Notes: generated by a model not told the origin, from the letters alone. A DNA stretch of 64,000 nt from Buttiauxella sp. A111 (GCF_014189855.1 NZ_BJFN01000004.1:248001-312000), one strand, 5' to 3'. Counted from the first letter of the stretch, positions 1 to 10,009 are shown. Program-made: numbers and translations.

Positions 1-1
1 C

Positions 2-2407
2 TTCGGTACTATCACTATCGCTGAGCCAATCGGCATCATCTGCGGTATCGTACCGACGACTAACCCAACATCTACTGCGATCTTTAAGTCTCTGATCAGC
101 CTTAAGACCCGTAACGCGATCATCTTCTCTCCACACCCACGTGCAAAAGACGCGACTAACAAAGCCGCAGACATCGTTCTGCAAGCTGCTATCGCTGCTG
201 GTGCACCTAAAGATCTGATCGGTTGGATTGACCAGCCATCTGTTGAACTGTCTAACGCCCTGATGCATCACCCAGATATCAACATGATTCTGGCAACGGG
301 TGGCCCAGGCATGGTTAAAGCTGCATACAGCTCCGGTAAACCAGCAATCGGCGTAGGCGCAGGTAACACTCCTGTTGTTGTTGACGAAACTGCTGACATT
401 AAACGTGTTGTTGCTTCTATCCTGATGTCCAAAACCTTCGATAACGGCGTAATCTGTGCTTCCGAGCAGTCAGTAATCGTTGTTGATTCTGCATACAATG
501 CAGTGCGCGAACGTTTTGCATCCCACGGCGGCTACATGCTGCAGGGTAAAGAGCTGAAAGCTGTTCAGGACATTATCCTGAAAAATGGCGCACTGAACGC
601 AGCTATCGTTGGTCAGCCAGCAACCAAAATTGCTGAACTGGCAGGCTTCACCGTACCGGCTGACACCAAAATTCTGATTGGTGAAGTTAGCGTTGTTGAC
701 GATTCTGAGCCATTCGCTCACGAAAAACTGTCTCCAACTCTGGCTATGTACCGTGCTAAGAGCTTCGAAGATGCCGTCGTTAAAGCTGAGAAACTGGTTG
801 AGATGGGCGGTATCGGTCATACCTCTTGCCTGTACACCGACCAGGACAACCAGCCAGAGCGCGTTAAGCACTTCGGCGACAAAATGAAAACTGCACGTAT
901 CCTGATCAACACCCCTGCTTCTCAGGGTGGTATCGGTGACCTGTACAACTTTAAACTCGCGCCTTCCCTGACTCTGGGTTGTGGTTCATGGGGTGGTAAC
1001 TCCATCTCTGAGAACGTGGGTCCTAAGCACCTGATCAACAAGAAAACCGTTGCTAAGCGAGCTGAGAACATGTTGTGGCATAAACTTCCGAAATCTATCT
1101 ACTTCCGCCGCGGCTCTCTGCCTATCGCGCTGGACGAAGTGATTACTGATGGTCACAAACGTGCGATGATCGTTACCGACCGTTTCCTGTTCAACAACGG
1201 CTATGCAGACCAGATAACTTCTGTTCTGAAAGCAGCAGGCGTTGAAACTGAAGTATTCTTCGAAGTAGAAGCTGATCCAACCCTGTCCGTTGTACGTAAA
1301 GGTGCAGAACTGGCTAACTCCTTCAAACCAGACGTGATCATCGCGCTGGGCGGCGGTTCCCCAATGGATGCTGCGAAAATCATGTGGGTTATGTACGAAC
1401 ACCCAGAAACTCACTTCGAAGAACTGGCACTGCGCTTTATGGACATCCGTAAGCGTATCTACAAGTTCCCGAAAATGGGCGTAAAAGCGAAAATGATCGC
1501 GGTTACCACCACTTCCGGTACTGGTTCAGAAGTGACTCCGTTTGCAGTTGTAACTGATGATGCAACAGGCCAGAAATACCCACTGGCTGACTACGCTCTG
1601 ACTCCAGACATGGCGATTGTTGATGCCAACCTGGTGATGGATATGCCTAAGTCACTGTGTGCATTCGGTGGTCTGGATGCCGTAACTCACTCACTGGAAG
1701 CTTACGTTTCTGTACTGGCGAGCGAGTTCTCTGACGGTCAGGCTCTGCAAGCATTGAAACTGCTGAAAGAAAACCTGCCAGCGTCTTACCATGAAGGCTC
1801 TAAAAACCCTGTTGCTCGTGAGCGTGTACACAATGCTGCGACCATCGCGGGTATTGCGTTTGCAAACGCCTTCCTGGGTGTGTGTCACTCAATGGCGCAC
1901 AAACTGGGTTCACAGTTCCACATTCCTCACGGTCTGGCGAACGCCCTGTTGATTTCCAACGTTATCCGCTATAACGCGAATGACAACCCAACTAAGCAGA
2001 CTGCTTTCAGTCAGTATGACCGCCCACAAGCGCGTCGTCGTTATGCTGAAATCGCAGACCACTTGGGTCTGAGCGCACCGGGCGACCGTACTGCTGCTAA
2101 GATCGAGAAACTGCTGGCATGGCTGGAAAGCATCAAGGCTGAACTGGGTATTCCTAAGTCCATCCGCGAAGCAGGCGTTCAGGAAGCTGACTTCCTGGCT
2201 CACGTTGATAAACTGTCTGAAGATGCGTTCGATGACCAGTGTACCGGTGCTAACCCACGTTACCCACTGATCTCTGAACTGAAACAGATTCTGATGGATA
2301 CCTTCTACGGTCGTGATTATGTAGAAGAAGGCAGCGTGCCAGCATCGACTGCGAAAGAAGCTGCTCCAGCAGCTAAAGCTGACAAGAAAGCGAAGAAAAC
2401 CGCTTAA
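2..2407 (+). CDS. adhE: Bifunctional aldehyde-alcohol dehydrogenase AdhE (5' end missing)
   Basis: AdhE converts acetyl-CoA to acetaldehyde and then ethanol with NADH during fermentation, and forms cytosolic spirosomes. The reading frame is open from base 2, before the first in-frame ATG at 263, so the gene runs off the left edge; about 94 N-terminal residues are missing by comparison with E. coli AdhE (891 aa). The N-terminal half is a CoA-acylating aldehyde dehydrogenase with the catalytic Cys in VICASEQS. The C-terminal half is an iron-dependent alcohol dehydrogenase with GGGSPMDAAK, TTTSGTGSE and metal-binding His in DAVTHSLEAY and CHSMAHKLG. The tail after residue 770 of the visible part is rich in Ala and Lys, as usual. 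It converges on tdk, as in E. coli. Confidence 0.98.
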   Translation, partial: FGTITIAEPIGIICGIVPTTNPTSTAIFKSLISLKTRNAIIFSPHPRAKDATNKAADIVLQAAIAAGAPKDLIGWIDQPSVELSNALMHHPDINMILATGGPGMVKAAYSSGKPAIGVGAGNTPVVVDETADIKRVVASILMSKTFDNGVICASEQSVIVVDSAYNAVRERFASHGGYMLQGKELKAVQDIILKNGALNAAIVGQPATKIAELAGFTVPADTKILIGEVSVVDDSEPFAHEKLSPTLAMYRAKSFEDAVVKAEKLVEMGGIGHTSCLYTDQDNQPERVKHFGDKMKTARILINTPASQGGIGDLYNFKLAPSLTLGCGSWGGNSISENVGPKHLINKKTVAKRAENMLWHKLPKSIYFRRGSLPIALDEVITDGHKRAMIVTDRFLFNNGYADQITSVLKAAGVETEVFFEVEADPTLSVVRKGAELANSFKPDVIIALGGGSPMDAAKIMWVMYEHPETHFEELALRFMDIRKRIYKFPKMGVKAKMIAVTTTSGTGSEVTPFAVVTDDATGQKYPLADYALTPDMAIVDANLVMDMPKSLCAFGGLDAVTHSLEAYVSVLASEFSDGQALQALKLLKENLPASYHEGSKNPVARERVHNAATIAGIAFANAFLGVCHSMAHKLGSQFHIPHGLANALLISNVIRYNANDNPTKQTAFSQYDRPQARRRYAEIADHLGLSAPGDRTAAKIEKLLAWLESIKAELGIPKSIREAGVQEADFLAHVDKLSEDAFDDQCTGANPRYPLISELKQILMDTFYGRDYVEEGSVPASTAKEAAPAAKADKKAKKTA

Positions 2408-2425
2408 TTGTAAAGCCTAATAAAA

Positions 2426-2449
2426 AACCCGCTTCGGCGGGTTTTTTTA
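2426..2449 (+). terminator. Rho-independent terminator of adhE
   Basis: A GC-rich stem with the arms AACCCGC and GCGGGTT around a TTCG-type loop is followed by a run of seven T, 19 bases after the adhE stop codon. Confidence 0.92.
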
Positions 2450-2493
2450 TGACTATTTTTCAAATACGCAATATAAAGCATCTCACAGAGATC

Positions 2494-2531
2494 AGAGGGA
2501 AGGCCTACCCTTCGCCTCTCTTTTATTTTTT
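2494..2531 (+). terminator. Second adhE terminator overlapping the tdk stop
   Basis: The arms AGAGGGAAGG and CCTTCGCCTCT form a second hairpin, followed by TTTTATTTTTT on the plus strand. The T-run reaches the tdk stop codon, so it would stop adhE read-through before it becomes antisense to tdk. No T-run follows on the minus strand. Confidence 0.6.
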
Positions 2532-3135
2532 ATGCGCTCTGAATGCCCTGTAGAGAGCCAGTTTGCAGCGCCTCTTTGTAATGCTTACGGCAAACCGATA
2601 CGTAACGCTCGTTACCCCCTATAACTACTTGTTCACCCTGGTTATACGGACGACCTTCCTGATCAAGTCGCAGCACCATACTGGCTTTGCGGCCACAGAA
2701 ACAGATAGTTTTTAATTCCACGAGCTTATCTGACCATGCCAATAAATATTGGCTCCCGCCAAATAATTCCCCCTGAAAATCAGTGCGTAATCCATAACAC
2801 AATACGGGAATATCTAATTCATCCACGACGTCTGATAACGCCAACACCTGGTCGCGCGTTAAAAATTGGCATTCGTCCACCAGAACACAATGCACGGCAT
2901 CACGCTGATGCTCATCGCGTATTTCATTGAATAACTGAGTCGCACCATTGAAAAGCTTGGCAGGCGACGACAGCCCAATACGCGAACTCACCTTTCCAGA
3001 GCCAAACCGATTGTCAATTTCTGCGGTATACACCAGCGTGCGCATTCCGCGCTCTTGATAGTTGTATGAGGATTGCAGTAATGCCGTGGATTTACCCGCA
3101 TTCATTGCGGAATAGTAAAAGTAGAGTTGTGCCAT
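2530..3135 (-). CDS. tdk: Thymidine kinase
   Basis: Tdk phosphorylates thymidine and deoxyuridine with ATP in the pyrimidine salvage pathway. The protein has 201 aa, close to the 205 aa of E. coli Tdk. A P-loop SAMNAGKST lies at residues 9-17, the DECQF segment holds the catalytic Glu, and Cys pairs in CFCGRK and near CRKH are the zinc-binding site of type II thymidine kinases. The C-terminus is shorter and different from E. coli. It is transcribed alone, convergent with adhE and divergent from hns. Confidence 0.97.
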   Translation of the reverse strand: MAQLYFYYSAMNAGKSTALLQSSYNYQERGMRTLVYTAEIDNRFGSGKVSSRIGLSSPAKLFNGATQLFNEIRDEHQRDAVHCVLVDECQFLTRDQVLALSDVVDELDIPVLCYGLRTDFQGELFGGSQYLLAWSDKLVELKTICFCGRKASMVLRLDQEGRPYNQGEQVVIGGNERYVSVCRKHYKEALQTGSLQGIQSA

Positions 3136-3690
3136 TGGTCAGCTAGCCTGAGTTAAAATGTAAATATTATTAACACGGATTATATCATAAGCCGTTACAG
3201 AGTTGCCGTTACCCGACGTTCCCAGGAAAAATTTCTCTATTGTTCGTCTGATATATAAGTTGCAGAGCGGAATGGATGAAGGCATCAGATGTTTGAAGTT
3301 CGTCACGTTGCACTTAACTAACGGAGCTTTAAGCATTTTCTTAGCTATTCAGTGGAACTCATTGAATCCCTAATAATAATTAACTATTAAGAATATCCCC
3401 CATGGCAGACAATAATACCAAAGGTTGATATTTCACCATTAATGCTCTCATGCCTCAATTTAGTGCCCCAACAACCCCTGTTACTATCAGGGTTGTTGTA
3501 GAAAAAGTGAGTTATCCAGGTTTTGTTTACTCACCATGTGAGACAAAATTTAAGTTAATGTTCTTTAATAAATCGACAAAATATTATGTAATTTTGAATT
3601 CCTTACATTACCGCCTATTGCAGAACTTAATTTAAGCCTCTATTATTAGCCCATCAAGCCAACCATCAATATAAGATTGAGATTACTAAA
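3136..3690. other. Intergenic region tdk-hns with an inverted repeat
   Basis: This 555-base AT-rich stretch holds no convincing gene; the two short open frames in it match nothing I know. It must carry the divergent tdk and hns promoters. A perfect 9-bp inverted repeat (CAACAACCC at 3469-3477, GGGTTGTTG at 3490-3498) lies about 190 bases before hns. AT-rich DNA upstream of hns is expected, because H-NS binds and represses its own promoter in E. coli. Confidence 0.6.
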
Positions 3691-4101
3691 ATGAGCGAAG
3701 CACTTAAAATTCTGAACAACATCCGCACCCTTCGTGCCCAAGCTAGAGAATGTACTCTGGAAACGTTGGAAGAAATGCTGGAAAAATTAGAAGTTGTAGT
3801 TAACGAACGTCGCGAAGAAGATAATGCTGCTGCAGCAGAAATTGAAGAGCGTACTCGTAAACTGCAACAATACCGTGAAATGCTGATTGCTGACGGTATT
3901 GATCCTAATGAATTACTGAATAGCATGGCTGCTGTTAAATCTGCAGGCAAAGCAAAACGCGCTGCGCGCCCTGCTAAATATCAGTACATCGACGAAAACG
4001 GCGAAAGCAAAACCTGGACCGGCCAGGGCCGTACTCCAGCTGTAATCAAGAAAGCAATGGAAGAACAAGGTAAGAAACTGGAAGACTTCCTGATTGCCTA
4101 A
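3691..4101 (+). CDS. hns: Nucleoid-associated silencer H-NS
   Basis: H-NS is the abundant nucleoid protein that coats AT-rich and transferred DNA and silences it. The product has 136 aa, one fewer than E. coli H-NS. Residues 1-65 form the helical dimerisation domain ([15 protein letters not shown] at the start), followed by a linker rich in Ala, Lys and Arg, and a C-terminal DNA-binding domain with the core motif TWTGQGRTP. The start is set by MSEALK and a GAGATT ribosome site. The gene stands alone between tdk and the convergent uge. It ends in DFLIA, while E. coli has a slightly longer tail. Confidence 0.98.
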   Translation: MSEALKILNNIRTLRAQARECTLETLEEMLEKLEVVVNERREEDNAAAAEIEERTRKLQQYREMLIADGIDPNELLNSMAAVKSAGKAKRAARPAKYQYIDENGESKTWTGQGRTPAVIKKAMEEQGKKLEDFLIA

Positions 4102-4126
4102 TTTTTGCTTTTAGTGCTGCTTATTA

Positions 4127-4150
4127 AATCCCGCTTCGGCGGGATTTTTA
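4127..4150 (+). terminator. Rho-independent terminator of hns
   Basis: AAATCCCGC and GCGGGATTT arms around TTCG, with a following T-rich tract (TTTTTATTTT), 25 bases after the hns stop. Confidence 0.9.
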
Positions 4151-4195
4151 TTTTCTGCGTTATGTTTTTTTAAATCCTGCCGATAAACAGTAGCC

Positions 4196-4228
4196 ATAAA
4201 AAAAGGAAGCCAGCGCTCCCTTTTATCA
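4196..4228 (-). terminator. Probable terminator of the galU-ugd-uge transcript
   Basis: On the minus strand AAAGGGAGC pairs with GCTTCCTTT (one G-T pair) and is followed by a T-run. It lies 27 bases after the uge stop and faces the hns terminator. Confidence 0.7.
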
Positions 4229-4254
4229 TTTATGGGCAAATCACGACTTAGGTA

Positions 4255-5265
4255 TCAGCTGACTTTATAGAACGCTTTATACCAGTCTACAAAGCGCTGT
4301 ACGCCATCTTGTACTGACGTCTGTGGCTTGAAGCCGATAACGTCATACAACGCCTGTGTATCCGCGCTGGTTTCCAGTACGTCACCAGGCTGCATAGGAA
4401 GCATATTCTTCTGCGCAACTTTGCCCAGAGAGGTTTCCAGTGCCGTAATATAGTCCATCAGCGTCACAGGATTGCTATTACCGATGTTATACACACGGTA
4501 AGGCGCTGAACTGGTTGCTGGCGTCCCTTCTTCTACTGTCCATTGTGCATCAGGTTGTGGAATGACATCCTGTAAACGCACAATCGCTTCGGCAATATCA
4601 TCAATATAAGTAAAATCACGACGCATTTGTCCGTGATTGTAAACATCAATACTCTTCCCTTCGACAATCGCACGGGTAAATTTAAATAATGCCATATCCG
4701 GACGACCCCAAGGGCCATAAACGGTAAAGAAACGCAAACCAGTCGTCGGCAGACCATATAAGTGCGAGTAGGTATGTGACATCAACTCGTTAGCTTTTTT
4801 AGTCGCCGCATATAAAGAAATTGGATGGTCGACGCTGTCATCCGTTGAGAACGGAAGTTTACGATTCAGGCCATATACTGAGCTCGAAGACGCATATAAC
4901 AGATGCCCTACTTTATTATGGCGGCAACCTTCAAGGACATTTAAATGCCCCACCAGGTTTGAATCCGCATAAGCCAGAGGGTTATCGATTGAATAACGAA
5001 CACCTGCTTGTGCCGCAAGATGAATCACACGATCGAATTTCTCTGTAGCAAATAACTCTGCCATGGCATTACGATCGGCGAGGTCAATTTTTTCGAAACG
5101 GAATGAAGAGTGAGGAGCGAGGAGATCAAGACGAGCTTGCTTAAGATTGACGTCATAATAGTCGTTCAGGTTATCGATACCGATAACCTGGTGACCGGCG
5201 TTCAGCAGACGCTCGCTAACATGGAATCCAATAAAACCTGCCGTGCCGGTAACCAAATATTTCAT
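4255..5265 (-). CDS. uge: UDP-glucuronate 4-epimerase type nucleotide-sugar epimerase
   Basis: The 336-aa product is an extended short-chain dehydrogenase/epimerase of the UDP-glucuronate epimerase family (Uge, Gla, LspL, CapI), which makes UDP-galacturonate for capsule or lipopolysaccharide core. It shows the NAD-binding GTAGFIG at residues 7-13, an SSSVYG segment, and the active-site pair in SLYAATKK (YxxxK). The start at 5265 (MKYLVTG) is chosen over an ATG 24 bases upstream because of the GAGGG ribosome site just before it and the family's usual N-terminus. It is last in the galU-ugd-uge line, so its substrate comes from the gene before it. The exact epimer cannot be read from sequence; UDP-galacturonate is most likely. 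E. coli K-12 has no counterpart here. Confidence 0.85.
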   Translation of the reverse strand: MKYLVTGTAGFIGFHVSERLLNAGHQVIGIDNLNDYYDVNLKQARLDLLAPHSSFRFEKIDLADRNAMAELFATEKFDRVIHLAAQAGVRYSIDNPLAYADSNLVGHLNVLEGCRHNKVGHLLYASSSSVYGLNRKLPFSTDDSVDHPISLYAATKKANELMSHTYSHLYGLPTTGLRFFTVYGPWGRPDMALFKFTRAIVEGKSIDVYNHGQMRRDFTYIDDIAEAIVRLQDVIPQPDAQWTVEEGTPATSSAPYRVYNIGNSNPVTLMDYITALETSLGKVAQKNMLPMQPGDVLETSADTQALYDVIGFKPQTSVQDGVQRFVDWYKAFYKVS

Positions 5266-5279
5266 ATAACCCTCATTTA

Positions 5280-5404
5280 TACCGCTCATACTTCAAGTTG
5301 CATCTTTGTTGGCTGTATGAACCACCCCGAATCACTTACTGATGTAAATGTTTCGGGATACGTTCATTGACCATCGCGATGCAACTCGAATTATTTAGGG
5401 TATC
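5280..5404 (-). repeat. ERIC element between uge and ugd
   Basis: The ends match the ERIC (IRU) repeat: CATACTTCAAGTTGCAT on the left and ATGCAACTCGAATTATTTAG on the right, with a diverged centre around AATCACTTACTGATGTAA. Length is about 125 bp. It fills the space between uge and ugd and would lie inside their transcript, where the palindrome could fold. Confidence 0.85.
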
Positions 5405-6745
5405 TTATGCAATATTGATGGACGCTCCGCGGCCGATTGCATAATAAACAAAGCCGCGTTTGCTTAGTCTCTCAGGATCATACAGGTTACGGCCATCAAA
5501 GATAACCGGTTGTTTAAGTGATTTCTTAATTGCGTCGAAATCAGGGGCACGGAAACTTTGCCATTCGGTACAAATCACCAGCGCATCCGCATCTTGCAAT
5601 GCCGCTTCTTTCGTTCCCATCAGTTTCAAATCAGAACGATGTCCGTAAATGCGCTGGGTTTCATCCATTGCTTCCGGGTCATACGCCTGCACCTGAGCAC
5701 CGCGCTCCCAAAGCGCTTCCATCAGGACGCGGCTTGAGGCTTCACGCATATCATCGGTATTGGGTTTGAAAGAAAGCCCCCACAGCGCGAAGGTTTTACC
5801 TTTCAGGTCTTCACCAAAGTGACGAGATATAAACTCAGGGAGTTTTAACTTCTGGTCGTGGTTTACCTCTTCTACCGCTTGCAGAATTCGTGGCGTGTAG
5901 CCAATCTGCTGAGCAGTACGAATCAGTGCCTGGACATCTTTAGGGAAGCAGGAGCCGCCATAACCGCAGCCAGGATAGATGAAGCTGTAGCCGATGCGTG
6001 AGTCAGAACCGATCCCCATACGCACTTTCTCGATATCCGCACCCAGGCGTTCTGCCAGGTTTGAGATTTCGTTCATAAAGCTGATTTTGGTCGCCAACAT
6101 GCAGTTTGCGGCGTACTTGGTCAACTCAGCGCTACGAATATCCATCAGGATCATACGGTCATGATTGCGGTTGAACGGTTCGTACAGTTCACGCAGCAAA
6201 TCGACCACATCGTCGTTATCAGTACCGATAACAATACGCTCAGGACGCATGCAGTCAGAAACTGCGGCCCCTTCCTTCAGGAATTCTGGGTTGGAAACCA
6301 CATCGAATGTGATATCCACACCGCGGGCTTTCAGCGTTTCTTCCATTACGCTACGCACTTTGTCTGCCGTTCCGACTGGAACAGTAGATTTATCGAGCAC
6401 AACTTTATGTGACGTCATGTGCTGCGCAATGGTACGCGCTACAGCGGTGACATATTTAAGGTCAGCAGAACCATCTTCATCAGGTGGCGTTCCGACTGCA
6501 ATAAATTGCATTTCACCATGATGAACACCCATTTCAGCATCGGTGCTGAACTGCAAACGGCCTTCCTCATAGTTTTTCTTAACCAGCGGCGTTAAGCCGG
6601 GTTCAAAAATCGGGATCACGCCGTTTTTCAGATTTTCGACTTTCTTCGCATCGACATCTATGCACATAACTTCGTGGCCGACTTCCGCAAGCACTGCTGC
6701 CTGTACAAGTCCAACATAGCCGATACCAAATACAGTAACTTTCAT
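5405..6745 (-). CDS. ugd: UDP-glucose 6-dehydrogenase, long type
   Basis: Ugd oxidises UDP-glucose twice with NAD to UDP-glucuronate. The 446-aa protein begins with a Rossmann motif FGIGYVG (residues 6-12), carries a central helix domain, and has the catalytic Cys in [12 protein letters not shown], followed by a C-terminal UDP-binding domain with WGLSFKP. The length matches the long TuaD/UdgA class, not the 388-aa Ugd of E. coli K-12, so this is a different lineage of the enzyme. It lies 24 bases after galU, which makes its substrate, and before uge, which uses its product. The three steps look co-transcribed. Confidence 0.93.
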   Translation of the reverse strand: MKVTVFGIGYVGLVQAAVLAEVGHEVMCIDVDAKKVENLKNGVIPIFEPGLTPLVKKNYEEGRLQFSTDAEMGVHHGEMQFIAVGTPPDEDGSADLKYVTAVARTIAQHMTSHKVVLDKSTVPVGTADKVRSVMEETLKARGVDITFDVVSNPEFLKEGAAVSDCMRPERIVIGTDNDDVVDLLRELYEPFNRNHDRMILMDIRSAELTKYAANCMLATKISFMNEISNLAERLGADIEKVRMGIGSDSRIGYSFIYPGCGYGGSCFPKDVQALIRTAQQIGYTPRILQAVEEVNHDQKLKLPEFISRHFGEDLKGKTFALWGLSFKPNTDDMREASSRVLMEALWERGAQVQAYDPEAMDETQRIYGHRSDLKLMGTKEAALQDADALVICTEWQSFRAPDFDAIKKSLKQPVIFDGRNLYDPERLSKRGFVYYAIGRGASINIA

Positions 6746-6769
6746 CTTTCTATCCTGCGTTGAAATGAA

Positions 6770-7678
6770 TTACTTTTTCGCGCCAACGGTCTCTTCTAAC
6801 CAAGCTTTGAAATCTGGTCCAAGAGTGTTGTGACGGATGCCGTATTCCACAAACGCCTGCATGTAGCCGAGTTTATTACCGCAGTCATGGCTCACGCCTT
6901 TCATGTGGTAGGCTTCAACAGTCTGTTTCTCCATCAGCATAGCAATGGAATCAGTCAGCTGGATTTCATCGCCAGCGCCCGGAGGAGTTTTGGACAGCAG
7001 CGGCCAGATATCTGCAGTCAGAACATAACGACCCACTACCGCAAGGTTTGAGGGTGCAACGTTCGCTTTAGGTTTTTCAACGATGCCAACCATTGGCACG
7101 CTGTCGCCTTCATTCAATTCCACGCCTTTACAGTCAACAACACCATAAGCAGTGACATCTTCTACCGGCTCAACCATGATTTGGCTGTGGCCAGTAGCAT
7201 CGAAACGTTTGATCATCTCAGCCAGGTTATCCTGGGAAAGATCTGACTCGAATTCATCGAGGATGACATCAGGCAGGATTACCGCAACTGGCTCATCGCC
7301 AACAACCGGGTGAGCACACAGCACGGCGTGGCCAAGGCCTTTTGCCAGACCCTGACGAACTTGCATAATCGTCACATGCGGAGGACAGATTGCCTGAACT
7401 TCTTCCAGCAACTGGCGCTTAACGCGTTTTTCCAGCATGGCTTCCAGTTCGAAACTGGTATCGAAGTGGTTTTCGATGGAGTTTTTCGAAGAGTGAGTTA
7501 CCAGCACAATTTCAGTAATTCCTGCGGCGATACATTCGTTGACCACATACTGAATTAAAGGTTTATCAACCAAAGGCAGCATCTCTTTTGGAATTGCCTT
7601 GGTAGCAGGTAACATACGCGTGCCTAATCCCGCGACAGGGATTACTGCTTTTCTTACTTTAGAATTAATGGCAGCCAT
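6770..7678 (-). CDS. galU: UTP-glucose-1-phosphate uridylyltransferase
   Basis: GalU makes UDP-glucose from UTP and glucose-1-phosphate, the root of galactose use, lipopolysaccharide core, trehalose and capsule precursors. The 302-aa protein has the nucleotidyltransferase signature [19 protein letters not shown] near residue 14 and is almost identical to E. coli GalU. The start MAAINSK at 7678 follows an AGGAG ribosome site by eight bases; a frame-extending ATG 24 bases upstream lacks support. In E. coli galU neighbours hns directly; here ugd and uge lie between. Confidence 0.97.
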   Translation of the reverse strand: MAAINSKVRKAVIPVAGLGTRMLPATKAIPKEMLPLVDKPLIQYVVNECIAAGITEIVLVTHSSKNSIENHFDTSFELEAMLEKRVKRQLLEEVQAICPPHVTIMQVRQGLAKGLGHAVLCAHPVVGDEPVAVILPDVILDEFESDLSQDNLAEMIKRFDATGHSQIMVEPVEDVTAYGVVDCKGVELNEGDSVPMVGIVEKPKANVAPSNLAVVGRYVLTADIWPLLSKTPPGAGDEIQLTDSIAMLMEKQTVEAYHMKGVSHDCGNKLGYMQAFVEYGIRHNTLGPDFKAWLEETVGAKK

Positions 7679-7877
7679 TGAAAAATCTCCTGGACTGTTC
7701 AAGTTTTCACTTGCAAGTCAATTAAAAAACGCCTCGAGTATATCAGCTTAAAAATGAAATCTACGGCTGTTTACCCGATGCGTTGGTAATTTAAGATAAA
7801 TACGAATGAGTTAAATGCGATATTAGCACCCACGATGGCAGGGGAGAAAACCTAAATGTTTTCAATCGTCCAGATGC

Positions 7878-8891
7878 TCATTCCGCAGACAACATAAGAC
7901 GCAATCGGCCACCCGCCCCCCACACCTGGCACTGCCAGGATTCGCAGCGCTGGCTGATTTGATTGAGGTAAGTATTGCCCATAGTGCCTAACGGCACACC
8001 GTTGCTGACCTGAATTTGATGTTCACCCGTATTCAACGTGGCATTGAGTCCCGCCGACACCAAAATGAGATTCTTGAGCCCGCTATGATAATAGCCCACC
8101 ATCAATGGGAATTGGCCGGTCAAATTCGCCTGACGTAATAACTGGTTCACTTGTTTAAGTAAACTCCCCAATTCTGGTAATCGCTGGTGCTGCTGGGAAA
8201 GATGCTCTTGCAACAATCCATTAAATAAGGCGCGTAATAACAACGCCGCCAACACACCGTTATCCCCTGCGCGCGTAACATCAAGGCAATAAAATGCCAG
8301 GTCGTTTTCTGATAACGGTGCAATATCCAGAACCAACCCTGGCTGATTGAGGGTAATCAGTTGGCGGTAGTTTACACGGCAGTGCGACATCACTTGTTGC
8401 ACTGGAGGTTGCAGCTCTTGCAGCAATTTTGACGCCGCCTGCGGGTCACTAACGAGCGCGTCCCAGTCCTGGAATAACCGTTCTTCTTCTTCAACGCGAG
8501 AATTGAACATGTTTGGATAGAGACAGGCGAACACCGTTTCACGCAGGCGGTTGAGATCTTTGATAGGTTTGAGCAAGACATCCTGCACGCCAAAACGCAA
8601 CGCTTTGGCGATATCTGACATATTCTCAGTGGCAGAAATGACCAAAATCGGCGTCTGAACGCCTTCATTACGCAAATGTTCCACCAGCTTCAGTCCGTTC
8701 ATGCGCGGCATAGCCAGGTCACAAATCAGCAAATCGGGCGCAAAACGGGTCATTTTTTCCAGAGCGTCCACGCCGTCTGTTGCAACCGCAATGTTCGCCC
8801 CTAAAGAGGTGAGGTAGTCATCCAGCAAAGAGCGGAAAACGGGCTCGTCCTCGACAATGAGAATCTGTTTCCCAACGAGTGGCTGTGTCAT
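7878..8891 (-). CDS. rssB: RpoS adaptor / response regulator RssB
   Basis: RssB hands the stationary-phase sigma factor RpoS to ClpXP for degradation. The 337-aa protein has an N-terminal receiver domain (VEDEP at residues 13-17, the phospho-acceptor Asp58 in CDLAMPRMNG) and a C-terminal PP2C-like domain without phosphatase metal residues. The start MTQPLVGKQ at 8891 matches the family and follows GGGGAG; a longer frame exists upstream. It follows rssA by 93 bases on the same strand, as in E. coli. Anti-adaptors such as IraP are not encoded in this window. Confidence 0.97.
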   Translation of the reverse strand: MTQPLVGKQILIVEDEPVFRSLLDDYLTSLGANIAVATDGVDALEKMTRFAPDLLICDLAMPRMNGLKLVEHLRNEGVQTPILVISATENMSDIAKALRFGVQDVLLKPIKDLNRLRETVFACLYPNMFNSRVEEEERLFQDWDALVSDPQAASKLLQELQPPVQQVMSHCRVNYRQLITLNQPGLVLDIAPLSENDLAFYCLDVTRAGDNGVLAALLLRALFNGLLQEHLSQQHQRLPELGSLLKQVNQLLRQANLTGQFPLMVGYYHSGLKNLILVSAGLNATLNTGEHQIQVSNGVPLGTMGNTYLNQISQRCESWQCQVWGAGGRLRLMLSAE

Positions 8892-8984
8892 GTGCGCTCC
8901 CCTGACTGGCGATAGATCAATAGTGGCATGGTATGACAATCACCGCCTGTCAGAATTACCTGAAGATGCGAGTTTTCGCCGTAC

Positions 8985-9893
8985 TCAATCATGGGTACGA
9001 ACCAGTGGCAGTAACTCGTCCATCTTTTTCTCAACGGCCAGGCTCCCGGCGCTGATCGCCTCAGCGGCACGGTGGAAATCCAGAGTTGAAATCTGCGGGC
9101 AAAAAGGTTGCAACAAAATATCCGGCGGGTCACCCGCCATCCTGTTGCGTTTTAAACGGTTTTCCAACACCTGAATCGACGTGGTCATGATTTCCATCGC
9201 CGTCGGTGTGGTCGTCGCACGCCGGGTCGTTATTTTACCAAGCTGTTCACGCAGCCGACCACGCCAGGTATCAGGTTGCACCTGGTTTTCAGCCAACGGC
9301 GTCGTCATATTGACGGAGAGTAAATCTTGCTGCATCAGATGTGCATCGTGTTGCAGGTCGACGGCAATAACGATATCGGCCCCTAACGCTCGGGTCAGCG
9401 AAACCGGTACGGGATTAACCACCGCGCCATCGACCAACCAATAGCCGTTGTACCCGACAGGCGAAAGCAAGCCAGGCATGCTACAAGAAGCTCGAACCGC
9501 TTGATGAAGGTCGCCATCCGTGAACCACAGCTCGCGCCCGGTGCTTAAATTTGTGGCAACCGAACCAAAACGCAGCGCGCAGTCTTCAATATTTTCTTCG
9601 GTGATAATTTTACGAACGTTATTGAATACTCTTTCGCCACGTAATAAACCGCCACGACGCCAGGAAAGATCCATCAGTCGCAGGACATCCCAATAGCCGA
9701 ACGAGCGTACCCACCGCTCCATCATCGGTAAGCGATTACTGGCATAAGCGGCACCGACCAGCGCCCCTACAGAGCAACCTGCGACGATATCAATCTGTAT
9801 GCCTGCACGTTTCAACGCATTTATAACACCAATATGCGCCCATCCTTTTGCTGCTCCCGACCCTAATGCCAGGCCGATCTTTACCTGTCTCAT
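8985..9893 (-). CDS. rssA: Patatin-like protein RssA
   Basis: This is a cytosolic patatin-family serine hydrolase of unknown substrate. Residues 1-200 show the oxyanion GSGAAKGW, the nucleophile elbow GCSVG (GxSxG) and the catalytic-dyad motif DGA in LVDGAVVNP, so the active site is intact. The start MRQVKIG at 9893 follows GAGG and gives 302 aa, as in E. coli RssA (301 aa). It precedes rssB in the same direction; the functional link to RpoS turnover is by co-transcription only. Confidence 0.95.
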   Translation of the reverse strand: MRQVKIGLALGSGAAKGWAHIGVINALKRAGIQIDIVAGCSVGALVGAAYASNRLPMMERWVRSFGYWDVLRLMDLSWRRGGLLRGERVFNNVRKIITEENIEDCALRFGSVATNLSTGRELWFTDGDLHQAVRASCSMPGLLSPVGYNGYWLVDGAVVNPVPVSLTRALGADIVIAVDLQHDAHLMQQDLLSVNMTTPLAENQVQPDTWRGRLREQLGKITTRRATTTPTAMEIMTTSIQVLENRLKRNRMAGDPPDILLQPFCPQISTLDFHRAAEAISAGSLAVEKKMDELLPLVRTHD

Positions 9894-10009
9894 TCCGCCT
9901 CGGTCTATCTTCCCCGGTTTATCACCTCGTGACGAAGTCGCCACTGCTCAGTTAACATAACTACCCCGCGTATTTACGCCGACTCTTTTTTTGTAACCAA
10001 GGAGATGCT

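Noticed and set aside
3139-3635. Two short open frames upstream of hns
   Set aside because: No ribosome site, no motif, and they overlap the promoter region needed by tdk and hns.
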